64,000 bases of DNA from an uncultured Paraburkholderia sp. (lineage in GTDB: Bacteria > Pseudomonadota > Gammaproteobacteria > Burkholderiales > Burkholderiaceae), in the NCBI GenBank assembly GCA_940746715.1, contig CALNWN010000004.1:186001-250000 (forward strand), given 5' to 3'. The position numbers and the translations under genes were made by a program. How positions within the stretch are numbered: the stretch's first letter is position 1; each line of letters opens with the position of its first letter. The notes below the pieces were generated by a model. That model saw only the letters and a program-made list of their open reading frames with translations. It did not search any database and had not been told where the DNA came from. This document shows positions 20,389-29,500 of the stretch, piece by piece.

Positions 20389-21807
20389 TTAAGTGGATTC
20401 CGTAGAGGGGGAGTGGGGCAAATTCATCGGGTGGCGCGCTTCGGTCATGTCCGCGACCTCGCCGCGGACGTAGGCGTCGATGGTGCCCGCGCAGGACAGC
20501 TTGTCGTCACCACCTGGAAGGTCCCTGTAGCGAACCACATCGCGAATGATCGGCGTACGCACCCCGTCGATCCCATGACCGAACTCGACGGTGACCTTGT
20601 CGCCGCTGATGACGCCGCCCCAGCGACCATCCGCCAGCAAGTCGATCATCGCGAGTCGCCCTTCGACAACGCCTTTGCCATTTGGCGGGTTGAGGAGTTT
20701 CTTCACCCTTGGAGTCGAGCACGAGCGGCACGAGCCATGGCGGTACAGCCCATGCCTTCGCGTCATGGAACCACGGGCAAAAGCCGGACACTTCGCCCAT
20801 GCCGTAGCCGTCGTTGAAATTGGTCGAGTTGAAATTGAAGAAGCGCTCACACTGCTGCTGGAAGTCTTCGGGCAGATGCGCGCCTTTTTCCGCCACCGAT
20901 ACTGATGATGGTGTCGGGATGGAAGTCTGCGTCCGCAATGCCGCGTTCGCGGCCCGTGGCCACGATCTGGTACAGCATGCCCAGCATGCCCATGATGAAC
21001 ATGGGCTCCCGGCGCCGATCGAGCAACTGATCGATGAAAAGCCGGAAGTCGGCTTGTACCCGCTCGGTACGTTCGCGGTTTTCTTTCTGGAACGCCTCGA
21101 TCTCGCTCGGCAGTGCGGTGCCGTCCGCGATCGCCCGTCGCATGCGTGCCATGCGGGTCGTCTGCGCCGCGCTTTGCGGCACATCGACATATAGTGGAGG
21201 TCACCCGGCATGGCGATCGATTCGGCGAACTTTGCCATGCGTTCCGTACCGGTTAAGAGCCGGAAGAAGGCGTCAACAGAAACACCGGGTAACGCCGCGA
21301 CGGATCGCGCATACCGCTCGCGGCCCAACAAATGCCCTGCGCGAGCAGTCGCCATCCAAGTTCGTGGTCGGCTTCACTCTGGTAAATGAACGACTGTTTG
21401 CCCGACGTCCCACTCGAACTCATCACATAGTGTCCGTTGCGGCGCAACTGGTTGATCCAGTCGTCGAGATCGCCAATTGCTGCATAGTCGAGTGCGTTGA
21501 TTTTTTCCGTCGTGAGCGTTTGCAGCCACGCCGTGAGATGGCGCCACTTGCCCTGCTCGATGAAAGAATCCGGATAGCTTTTATATACGGCGTCGGCGAA
21601 GAGCAATGGTACGGCATCGCTCAGGTTCTTCACTTCGGTTACGCCGGCTTCGCTGGCTCGCTTGTCCAGAATGCGAATCTGCTGCCGCCGCTGCGCGAAG
21701 CGCTCGCCGATGGCCTGCAGTTGTAACGCCTGCAGGTTCCCGGGTGCGTTCCGGAATGGATCCGCGACGTTCGTAAGCGGCAGCAAAGCGGAAAGGGCCT
21801 GAGTCAT
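20389..21807 (-). pseudogene. LuxE-like acyl-protein synthetase (copy 2), four frameshifts
   Basis: Starts MTQALSALLPLTNVADPFRN and follows copy 1 closely: ADAVYKSYPDSFIEQGKW, YVMSSSGTSGKQSFIYQ, then frame changes near 21265, 21185, 20895 and 20702. Across them the family segments appear in order: RMARMRRAIADGTALPSEIE, DADFHPDTIISIGGG, FNSTNFNDGYGMGEVSGF, RWGGVISGDKVTVEFG, and DDKLSCAGTIDAYVRG with the conserved C-terminal Cys. Its ATG overlaps the luxC stop (ATGA at 21804-21807), which shows the two were translationally coupled before the damage. Confidence 0.87.
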
Positions 21808-23254
21808 CGTGTTTCCTCCGGGTTCGGGCCGGACTCTTCCGATACCCATTTCATGAATCGATGGATCGGGAACATGCCATCGTGGGGATAGCCGCCGACA
21901 CCATCGGAGATCGACTCGCCCAGCGCCACCATGCGCTGTACACCGGCACACGCGAGCGCGTCGCGTACCTCGATGACCCGGTGGGGCGGATAGATGCCGA
22001 CCGTTTGGGTCGCCACCGTCGCGTGCCGGGCGCCGTCGCGCAGACTCGTTACGGGGACCACGTTGACGGTCTTGCAGATCGGGTGGAAGTCCACCATTTC
22101 CTCTGATCGAACCACCAGCCCCTTGCCGTCATAGCCACCGAACACACGATAGAGCGGCTCCATTTCGCGCAGCACGTCCACGGCCTCGCGAATGTCGCCG
22201 GGCACCAGCGGGCCCTGGCCATCGCCGTAGCGAAAGTCTTCGCCGAGCGCGAGCGCGAGATGTTCGCAGTAGCGGTCGGCGTCGTCTTCGTCGCCTTCGA
22301 TGAATTGATACCGGCTTGCGTTACACGCGTCTTGGTTGAACGACAGCACATCGGCCGCGCCGGCACGCGCGACCTCGCGAAGTACCTCGTCGGATGCGAA
22401 AGCTTCGCGGCCGATCAACGAGATCGATACTTTGGGATCGAACGCGACCAGTTCGAGCCCGGGCCCCGCGTAGCGCATCGCGTGGCGAACCGCGCTGTCG
22501 CCGCCCCATACGACGATTTTGTCGAAGTACTGCGGACGATAGAGAATCGACTCGACATTTTCATCGCCACCGCGCCAGTACGCGGCCGAGAAATGAGCGG
22601 ATGATCGAGGTCGATTTCGGCCATCGTGCGCAGGATCGCAGTGGCCGTGAACAGATCGTTCGAAGGCAGCTTCAGCAGGTGGACGCCTTTCGTAAGCGCT
22701 GCGCGCATCACCGTCATCGCGGCAACCATCGGCGAGTTGCCTGCGAGGATGTGCACGAGCCGCGGTGGAAACGCGCGCAGACGGCTAGGGCGACCGCGCA
22801 GAGTGCGGGCCACCCAACCATCGACGAGGCGCGCGTCGCCAAGACTCACGCGCAGTTCGTCCTCGATTACTTCGCGTGTAAAGAGATTCGGAATATCTCG
22901 ATAGCAGTTTTCGAGGATCCGCCGCCCAAGCGGACTCACCTTGATCATCGATTCGAGCGCGACCTGCATCAGCGGATTGACGTCGAGGTGCAAACGCGGG
23001 CCTAGCTCGACCAGGAAGTCGATGATCTTCGCGACAGGGAACTCGAAAGCGGGGCCGGACTCGGCGCGCGGCCACACCAGATCGTCGAGTTCGATCTTCG
23101 GGGTGCAAAAGCCTTGGCCCATGTCACGCGACACGTGCCGGATCGCGCTGCCGGTGACGGTGCGCCCGCGGTACACATGAGGAACCGGCAGCGGGGCGAA
23201 ACCGGGCTCCTGCGCCAGCTCCCCGGTTTGCATGGTTGTTTCGGTATGCTCCAT
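21804..23254 (-). pseudogene. LuxC-like acyl-CoA/acyl-protein reductase, one frameshift
   Basis: About 483 residues if repaired, the usual LuxC length. The start ATG 23254 follows AAAGGAG by 7 bases. Family features are FPPRLVHILAGNSPMVAAMT, GVHLLKLPSNDLFTATAILR, then a frameshift at about 22588 within LDHPLI/SAAYWRGGDE, and on the other side KIVVWGGDSAVRHAMRY, KVSISLIGREAF and the catalytic-Cys segment SFNQDACNASRYQF. LuxC reduces an acyl group received from LuxE to the aldehyde with NADPH. No luxA, luxB or luxD gene is present. It is preceded by marR (79 bases) and overlaps luxE copy 2. Confidence 0.87.
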
Positions 23255-23333
23255 AAAAAAGCTCCTTTTTCGATGGCGGTGCAAACTGACTCGGGCGTGC
23301 GGACCTCACTCGTTGCCGAGGCTATGTCGCTTG

Positions 23334-23831
23334 TCAGCCCAAATTGACGATCATCCGGTCGAGCAGCTTTTTAACGGTTTCGACCTCGTCGACCGTAAAG
23401 CCACGAAGCTGGCGATTGCTTGTCTCGACGATGTGCGGCAGGGTTTCGCGCAGCAACGCGCGGCCGTTGGCGGTCAGCGCGAGCTCGATGGAACGTCTGT
23501 CGGAAATACTGCGGATTCGCTCGACCAAGCCTCTGTTTTCAAGCGAATCGAGCTTGCGGGTCATGGTGCTGCTGTCAGCGAGGAGCACGCGGCACAGCGC
23601 GCTGGGAGTGCGCGCACGCTCGTCGTACAGCGCCTTCAGGATTCCCCACTGTATTGCCGGAAGCTCGCTGGCGGCGAGCTTCCGGTCGATTTCCGCGCCG
23701 AGCAGAAGATGCACCAGGTTCATCTTGAATGCGACGCTTTCTTCCGTACGGTATTGCTCTGGCGCAAGTACGGGTGCGGGGTCGGTGCCGGTTGGCCGCC
23801 GTTGAAGCGTCGGAGAGTCGAATAGATGCAT
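23334..23831 (-). CDS. MarR family regulator of the LuxC/LuxE set, intact
   Basis: 165 residues. Winged helix-turn-helix of the MarR kind: LPAIQWGILKALYDERARTP, SALCRVLLADSSTMTRKLDS, LENRGLVERIRSISDRRSIE (recognition helix and wing with the DRR wing arginines), then LALTANGRALLRETLPHI. It is the first gene of the minus-strand set and divergent from the kinase gene at 23996; the 164-base gap holds short symmetric elements that are likely its operators. Confidence 0.92.
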   Translation of the reverse strand: MHLFDSPTLQRRPTGTDPAPVLAPEQYRTEESVAFKMNLVHLLLGAEIDRKLAASELPAIQWGILKALYDERARTPSALCRVLLADSSTMTRKLDSLENRGLVERIRSISDRRSIELALTANGRALLRETLPHIVETSNRQLRGFTVDEVETVKKLLDRMIVNLG

Positions 23832-23853
23832 CGGTTGCCTGCGAAAAAAGTGT

Positions 23854-23899
23854 CTGCATTTTGCAGGCAGCTATATGCACATCATTCAAAATATGCAAC
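23854..23899. promoter_or_regulatory. Operator-like elements between marR and the kinase gene
   Basis: CTGCA-TTT-TGCAG (23854-23866) is a perfect small inverted repeat. ATGCAAC at 23893-23899 recurs twice, in opposite orientation, inside the long inverted repeat at 25088-25126. These are candidate MarR sites controlling both directions. Confidence 0.4.
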
Positions 23900-23995
23900 G
23901 ATAGTCCAACTGTGGTTTTCCCCATGTTGCGATCGCAAGGCGGTCTGCGCGACGATGCGCTCGCGTCTTTGATTTGAGATTTTCGAGGAGGAGCC

Positions 23996-25083
23996 TTGTC
24001 TGAATCCGGTGTGGTCAGCGATATGGCGTTGCCTGTCACGGTCGAGGAAGTGACGGCGGACTGGCTTACCGCGGCGTTAGCATTCCGCTATCCCGGCGTG
24101 GAAGTCGCATCATGCACGCACGTCGATGTGTTGCCGGGCACCTCGACGAAAGTTCGCGTGGCGCTGCAGTACAACGCCGCAGGACAGGCGATCGGCTTGC
24201 CGTCGCGTCTGATCGTCAAGGGCGGTTTCGAGGCGCACAGTCCTTCGATGAGCGAGATGTACCACAACGAAATGCGCTTTTATCGCGACGTTCTGCCATT
24301 CATAAACATGAACGCGCCAAGATGCTTTTATGCCGGCGCGGATCCGCACGCCTGGCAGTCGGTCGTCGTGATGGAAGACCTGAGCGAGCGTAACGTTCGG
24401 TTCTGTCGCGCCCAACAGTCGCACGACTACGAGCAGGTCGCGTCGCGGCTGGGTGCGATGGCCCACTATCACGCGCAAACATGGAACAGTCAGCAATTCC
24501 ACAACGGCGGTCGGCTTGAATGGGTCGGAGAGCGCTTTTCGGACTGGTCGTTGGAGTACCAGAACCGCTATCTCGAGCCGGATGTCTGGGCCCACTACGT
24601 GTCGCTGCCGAGAGGCGCGGCGGTAAGCCGGTCTCTGCACAATCGGGACTGGATGGTGGCGGCACTCGGCCGCATTGCGCGTGAACATCAACGCAAGCCG
24701 GTGTGTCTCATTCACGGCGACACACACCTCGGCAATCTGTACGTCGACGCCGACGGAGAGCCGGGCTTCTTTGATGCTCAGGTTAGCCGTGCGCCTTGGA
24801 GCCTCGAAGTCGCCTATCACATAGGCTGCGCGCTCGATATCGAAAACCGCCGCTCCTAGGAGCGGCCGCTGCTCGAGCACTATCTCTCTCAACTGACGAT
24901 TCGCGGGATCGAAACACCCGCTTTCGACGAGGCCTAGCATGACTATCGACGCGATCTCGCGTACGGCTACTTCATTTTTGCGATCAACGAAACCCGCTTC
25001 CAGACGGAAGCGGTGAATACCGCGTATGCGGCACGCTTTGGTGCGGCTTTGCTGGATCACGGCGAGGTCGGCAAGCCAATCTG
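23996..25083 (+). pseudogene. APH-family kinase (ACAD10/11-like phosphotransferase), two in-frame amber codons
   Basis: About 362 residues. The TTG at 23996 is best placed after GAGGAGGAG; ATG 24023 (MALPVTVEEVTADWL) is the alternative. Kinase landmarks are SRLIVKGGFEAH (ATP lysine strand), VVVMEDLSERN, the Brenner loop CLIHGDTHLGNLYVD and the metal motif PGFFDAQVS. TAG occurs at 24857-24859 and 24935-24937 in an otherwise continuous frame (NRRS-stop-ERPLLEHYL and DEA-stop-HDYRRDLA). Both sites look like former Trp TGG codons, each needing one G-to-A change. Related kinases (LvaA, ACAD11 N-domain) phosphorylate hydroxyacyl-CoA esters; aminoglycoside resistance is unlikely in this context. Confidence 0.82.
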
Positions 25084-25087
25084 ATCC

Positions 25088-25126
25088 AGCACCAATAATG
25101 CAACCATATGTTGCATTATTGGTGCT
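25088..25126. repeat. Perfect 17-bp inverted repeat after the kinase gene
   Basis: AGCACCAATAATGCAAC is followed after CATAT by its exact reverse complement. It begins 5 bases after the kinase stop codon and ends 116 bases before the next gene. Arms are AT-rich and no T-run follows, so it is not a typical intrinsic terminator; a high-affinity operator or an mRNA-stabilising hairpin fits as well. Confidence 0.8.
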
Positions 25127-25241
25127 GCGAGACTAAGCTCGCTCATAAGCGGCGAGCTGGCTCGTTATTGCTTGAATGGCAACGAACCGTGCTCGCGCGA
25201 ATCCTCAAGACGACGCCAGACATAAATCAACCGGTTACCGC

Positions 25242-26060
25242 ATGCCTGCTCCGAAAGTCTTTCATCAACGTCTAAGCGGCAAGACCGCGATCGTGACCGG
25301 CGCCGGATCGCTCGGTCAGGGTTTTGGCACGGGCAAGGCCATTGCCTGTCTTTTCGCGGCGGAGGGGGCGTCTGTCTGCCTCGTCGATCAGCAGTCCGAG
25401 CGGGCGGCGGAAACGCTTGCGCTGATCACGGAAGCGGGCGGAAAAGTGTTCGTATCGACCGGCGATATCACGGATGGCACCGTCTGTGCGCGCATTGTCG
25501 ACGAGACCGTGGAGCGGTATGGCGGTCTCGACATTCTCGTCAATAACGTGGGGATATCGGGAGCGCCGGGACGCCTGCAGGACATCGACGAGGCATCCTG
25601 GGACCGGGTGATCGACGTAAATCTGAAAAGTGCGTTCCTGATGAGCCGAAGTGCGACGCCGAAGATCGTCGCTCGTGGGGGCGGCGCAATCGTCAATATC
25701 AGCTCGGTCGCCGGCATCCGCAGCCATGGCTCGGCTGCATATGGTTCATCAAAGGCTGGACTGGTCGCCTTTACGCGCGAACTTGCGGTGATGTATGGCC
25801 GTGACCGGGTTCGTGCCAACGCGATTGCTCCGGGGCATATCTTTACGCCGATGGTGGAAAGCATGCTTGATGACAAGGCGCGTGAACGCCGCCGCAAGAT
25901 CGCGCCTTTGCCGCTGGAAGGGGACGCGTGGGACATTGCGACGGCCGCGCTGTTTCTCGCCAGCGACGAATCGCGCTTCATTACCGGCACCTGCTTACCG
26001 GTGGACGGGGGTGTGACCGAGGTCGCCGCCCTTGCAGCCTACGATCTGGTTCAGCAATAG
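25242..26060 (+). CDS. Short-chain dehydrogenase/reductase (FabG-like), intact
   Basis: 272 residues from ATG 25242 (MPAPKVFHQRLSGKTAIVTG); an in-frame ATG at 25176 would add 22 residues of low similarity, and neither start has a strong ribosome site. Motifs: VTGAGSLGQGFGTGKAIA with an enlarged glycine loop, LVDQQSERAAE (acidic Asp favouring NAD), ILVNNVGIS, INISSVAG and YGSSKAGLVAF. The ending FITGTCLPVDGG is standard. It lies after the kinase gene and its inverted repeat and 93 bases before the ETF-QO gene. Confidence 0.88.
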   Translation: MPAPKVFHQRLSGKTAIVTGAGSLGQGFGTGKAIACLFAAEGASVCLVDQQSERAAETLALITEAGGKVFVSTGDITDGTVCARIVDETVERYGGLDILVNNVGISGAPGRLQDIDEASWDRVIDVNLKSAFLMSRSATPKIVARGGGAIVNISSVAGIRSHGSAAYGSSKAGLVAFTRELAVMYGRDRVRANAIAPGHIFTPMVESMLDDKARERRRKIAPLPLEGDAWDIATAALFLASDESRFITGTCLPVDGGVTEVAALAAYDLVQQ

Positions 26061-26153
26061 TCGAGGATTCGCCGAGCGTTTGGCTGACGACGCCCTCGGC
26101 GGGCGTTAGTCCAACGGGCGTGGCGACGTTACAAGGGCAAGGAGACAATAGGG

Positions 26154-27122
26154 ATGGCGGCAGAGAGTCAGCAAGGGTACGGTCCGCGAGAGTCGATGGA
26201 ATACGACGTGGTGATCGTCGGGGGCGGTCCTGCAGGGCTCTCGGCAGCAATTCGCCTAAAGCAGTTGGCGGCTCAACAGGGCGCAGAGATCGGCGTGTGC
26301 GTGCTGGAAAAAGGTTCGGAAATAGGCGCGCATATCCTCTCGGGGGCGGTGATGGACCCGCGCGCGTTGAATGAGCTGATTCCGGACTGGAAAGAACAGG
26401 ACGCGCCGCTGAACTTGCCTGTGACCGAAGACAGGTTTCTGTTCCTGTCGGAAACCGGTGCGAAGCCCGTGCCGAACTGGGCGTTACCGGGCAACTTCAA
26501 AAACCACGGCAACTATGTGATCAGCCTCCAAACGTCACGCGTTGGCTAGGTCAGCAGGCGGAGGCGCTGGGGGTCGAAATCTTCCCGGGATTCCCGGCCG
26601 CGGAGATTCTTTACAACGACGACGGCTCGGTGAAAGGCGTTGCCACCGGCGACATGGGCATCGGCAAAAATGGCGAGCCCACCGAGAATTTCCAGCTCGG
26701 TATGGAACTCCACGCGAAGTACACGCTTTTTTGCGAAGGCTGCCGCGGTCACCTGGGGTGCCAGCTCAACGAGAAATTCCAGCTCGGCAAAAATGCTGAC
26801 CCGCAGGTCTATGGTATCGGCATCAAGGAGCTGTGGGAGATCGATCCTGCGAAACATCAACCGGGCTTGGTCATTCACACTGCAGGTTGGCCACTGGAAT
26901 CGGACACCTACGGCGGCTCGTTTTTGTACCACATCGATAACAACCAGGTGATGGTGGGCTTCGTCGTTGGTCTTGCGTATCGGAACCCCTATCTTTCGCC
27001 GTTCGAAGAGTTTCAGCGCTACAAGACCCACCCCGAAATCCGCGAGTTTCTGGAAGGGGGAAGCGGGTGTCGTATGGTGCGCGCGCGATTACCGCCGGCG
27101 GCCTGATGTCATTGCCAAAGCT
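26154..27122 (+). pseudogene. Electron-transfer flavoprotein-ubiquinone oxidoreductase, frameshifted and 3'-truncated
   Basis: ETF-QO passes electrons from acyl-CoA dehydrogenases via ETF to the quinone pool at the membrane. The FAD motif [20 protein letters not shown] and [19 protein letters not shown] are clear. One base is lost near 26530; the new frame continues [48 protein letters not shown] and [21 protein letters not shown] second slip in a G-run near 27058 leads to [20 protein letters not shown]. At about 27122 the gene stops and antisense of the GntR gene begins, so the [4Fe-4S] domain, roughly 200 residues, is gone. Confidence 0.88.
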
Positions 27123-28091
27123 GGACATAGCCCATTGTCCAATGGCTTTCAGATAGCGTCGCATCAGGTCGCACGCGTGTATCTTGCGTCCCAGAAATAT
27201 CTCTCGCGTGATTGCGGCATGATGCCGCCGCACCCGTTCCACAATGTTAGAACGTTCGTTATACGAAAGTTTGTCATATCGACCACGGAAACGTGCCATG
27301 CGTAGCAGCACGTCCGTGAACAGCACCAGTGACACATCCCCGCTAAGGCGTGCCAGTTCACGATGGAATCTCTGTAAGTCGGCGCCAGAGGCCGTTGCAT
27401 CGAGGTTCGATTCGAACAACAGAATCGCCTTTAGGGCTTCCCGGCCGACATCAGTCAATTGATCAATACATCGACCCAGCACCGCTAGCTCGATATCCAA
27501 TCGAGTTTTCAGAAGGTCGGTCATGGGGTAATGGTGTGATTCCAGGAATACGCCGCAACCATAAGTGGCCCGGTTCAACTTCGGGCGGGTGACCACTAAG
27601 ACCCCTCCTGGGCCTCGCTTCATTATTGCTTGCGATTGTGCTTCGAGGATGCGGATAGCCTCTCGAAGCACGCTCCTGCTGACGCTGTAGCGTGCCAGCA
27701 AAGCCTGTTCAGACCCTAAGTTGCGTCCGATGGGCCAACCAGCCACAGTTATTTCGTGAGAGATGTTGCGTGCCAGAATCTCTCCGAGTTTCATCCCGGA
27801 GCCATCAAGTCGAAGTTTCAGGCCCGAGCGCGCGGCCCACGTCTCTGCCAATCGTCGTTGCTCCTTGGTCAGCCGCGCAAGGGCCGGCTGATCTGCAGTG
27901 CCCTCGCCCCCTGGCTGGAGAATGTGTTCGTGCGATGGTTCGATTTCCGTTGGGAGCCCACGCGCCCGCGAGGCAAGCTGGCGAAAGTAAGCGACGTCAT
28001 CCGCTGGCACCACAAGGCTAAGCGACACCAGACCTCGTGATTTCAAGCGAGCGCGGTGCTCTTTGACCCGTTCATTGACCTGCTTGCTCAT
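26871..28091 (-). CDS. GntR/FCD regulator with ribbon-helix-helix-like N-terminus and chimeric C-terminal tail
   Basis: Residues about 1-45 ([40 protein letters not shown]) look like the short ribbon-helix-helix or MazE-type antitoxin DNA-binding segment. A linker leads to the GntR helix-turn-helix at about 100-170 ([49 protein letters not shown]) and then the all-helical FCD effector domain ([53 protein letters not shown]). After about 27122 the frame runs through antisense ETF-QO sequence, adding some 84 foreign residues; the native stop was lost. Start 28091 is chosen for homology; 28109 and 28127 are alternatives. It may still bind DNA. Likely regulates itself and the divergent kinase set. 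Confidence 0.75.
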   Translation of the reverse strand: MSKQVNERVKEHRARLKSRGLVSLSLVVPADDVAYFRQLASRARGLPTEIEPSHEHILQPGGEGTADQPALARLTKEQRRLAETWAARSGLKLRLDGSGMKLGEILARNISHEITVAGWPIGRNLGSEQALLARYSVSRSVLREAIRILEAQSQAIMKRGPGGVLVVTRPKLNRATYGCGVFLESHHYPMTDLLKTRLDIELAVLGRCIDQLTDVGREALKAILLFESNLDATASGADLQRFHRELARLSGDVSLVLFTDVLLRMARFRGRYDKLSYNERSNIVERVRRHHAAITREIFLGRKIHACDLMRRYLKAIGQWAMSSFGNDIRPPAVIARAPYDTRFPLPETRGFRGGSCSAETLRTAKDRGSDTQDQRRSPPSPGCYRCGTKTSRRRCPIPVANLQCE

Positions 28092-28128
28092 GTTGTACCC
28101 AGAAAGGTTCATTGCGTGACCACTCATT

Positions 28129-28140
28129 GTTACACGTAAC
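28129..28140. promoter_or_regulatory. Palindrome GTTACACGTAAC upstream of the GntR gene
   Basis: Five-base arms GTTAC/GTAAC around AC, 38 bases upstream of the regulator start. It fits the GT-N-AC symmetry of FadR-type GntR operators. The rest of 28141-28377 holds no gene that I can support. Confidence 0.45.
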
Positions 28141-28377
28141 GCTTAAGTGACGTCGGCGCTGAGTGGCTTTTTTCGCGGGAAATTGACGCTTCTACGGGCA
28201 AATTCAGATGAGGTAATCGGTGCACTCGTTGCCTCATTTGGCGATTCAATTCGTACAATGACTAAACCGATATGGCGTGAATGTCGGAAGGGATCTGTTG
28301 CGGCACACGCTCCGCTCGGATACATCCGCGTGATGCGAAAACGAGCTCCAGGACACAACCGAAATGAGGTTTCATTA

Positions 28378-29430
28378 ATGGCAGAGCAACCGGCAGAGTG
28401 CGTCAAATTGCAAGATTACTTCGCGGCGCGCCACCCACAGGGCGAAGTGTGGTTGACAGGGTTCAAAGGGGTGTCCTCAGGCTACTCCAACGAAACCCGT
28501 TTCTTCACGCTGAACATCCGCGAAGGCGGCCGCACAACGACGCGAGACCTGGTCGTCCGCTGGGCGCCTGTCGGCGCGAATGCGCAATTCGCTGATTACG
28601 ACATTTCATATTAATACAAGGCCATGAAAGCGCTGGCGGGCACCGCCGTTCGTGTGCCTGACCTACTGCTATTTGAGGAGGACCCCAACGTGGTAGGAGG
28701 GCCTTTCTTTACCATGGTCAAGGTGGAAGGTGACATCACATCGGACTACCCTCCGGGTTACCACGGTGCGGGGTTTCTGTTCGATTCCAGTCCCGCCGAT
28801 CGGGCGCAGGTGTGGTGGCGTTCCCTGGAAATTATGGCCAAGCTGCATGCTGTCGACTGGCGCCAACCTGCATTCGATTTTATCGAGAAACCGGCCGACG
28901 CACGCGACGCACTTCAGCGGCGGTTAAACCTGTTCCGTCGGCTTGCCGACTGGAGTTCATCAAGGCCGCTAAAACTTGTAGAGAAAGCGCTGGTATGGCT
29001 GGAGACAAATATGCCGGAAGTCTCTCGCATGAGCTTGTGCTGGGGTGACGCCTGTCCTAGCAACATCATATTCCGCGATCACGAGCCGGTGGTGGCCCTT
29101 GATTGGGAGTTGCTACACCTAGCAGTACCCGAAGGCGATCTGGCTTACTTCATTCTTGTGGATGAAGTAGCCTACCACGCTCACGGCTAGTCGAGACTAC
29201 AAGGCCTGCCTGACCAGGCGCAGACCATTGCTCGGTATGAGCAACTCGCAGGTCGCAAGGTCGAGTCGTTGGACTACTACCTGGTCATGCAGGGCGTCTG
29301 GCTGGCAATCATGATGGCTACTTCTGTCGCGGCTGCACAGGTCAAAGGCATCACAGAGTTCCCTCCTGACTATGCGACCAACAACGTGTCGATGCACCGC
29401 CTGGAGCAACTGCTGGCACAAGTCGTGTGA
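28378..29430 (+). pseudogene. APH-family kinase, second set, ochre and amber codons in frame
   Basis: About 350 residues from ATG 28378 (MAEQPAECVKLQDYFAARHP). Features: GVSSGYSNETRFF (nucleotide loop), RDLVVRWAP (ATP lysine position is Arg-Trp here), PFFTMVKVEGDIT, IMAKLHAVDW, SLCWGDACPSNIIFRDHEPV with catalytic Asp, and VALDWELLHL with the metal Asp. The same frame is interrupted by TAA at 28612-28614 (DISY-stop-YKAM) and TAG at 29188-29190 (YHAHG-stop-SRLQGLP) and ends at TGA 29428. CAA and CAG or TGG are one transition away. This belongs to the same broad kinase group as the 23996 gene but is only distantly similar. Confidence 0.82.
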
Positions 29431-29500
29431 ATCTTCGCCTGTAGCTGCAGGGGCAGATCGTTTCCATTGTTTTCCCTCTAGCTGAAGAAAGGTTTCCATT

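Noticed and set aside
18138..23254. A bioluminescence (luxCDABE) operon
   Set aside because: No luciferase subunit, no LuxD thioesterase, and the LuxE-like proteins are much longer than luminous ones.
24857..24937. Amber recoding (pyrrolysine or suppressor readthrough) in the kinase genes
   Set aside because: Stops of all three kinds occur across unrelated genes, and many genes with normal TAG terminators are present. Mutation from TGG or CAG is simpler.
28141..28377. N-terminal extension of the second kinase from an earlier in-frame start
   Set aside because: The extension has no similarity to the family and the ATG at 28378 gives the normal kinase beginning; the region is better read as a divergent promoter.
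23996..29430. Aminoglycoside resistance genes
   Set aside because: The kinase fold is shared, but neighbours are catabolic and sequences resemble the ACAD10/11 and LvaA group more than APH resistance enzymes.
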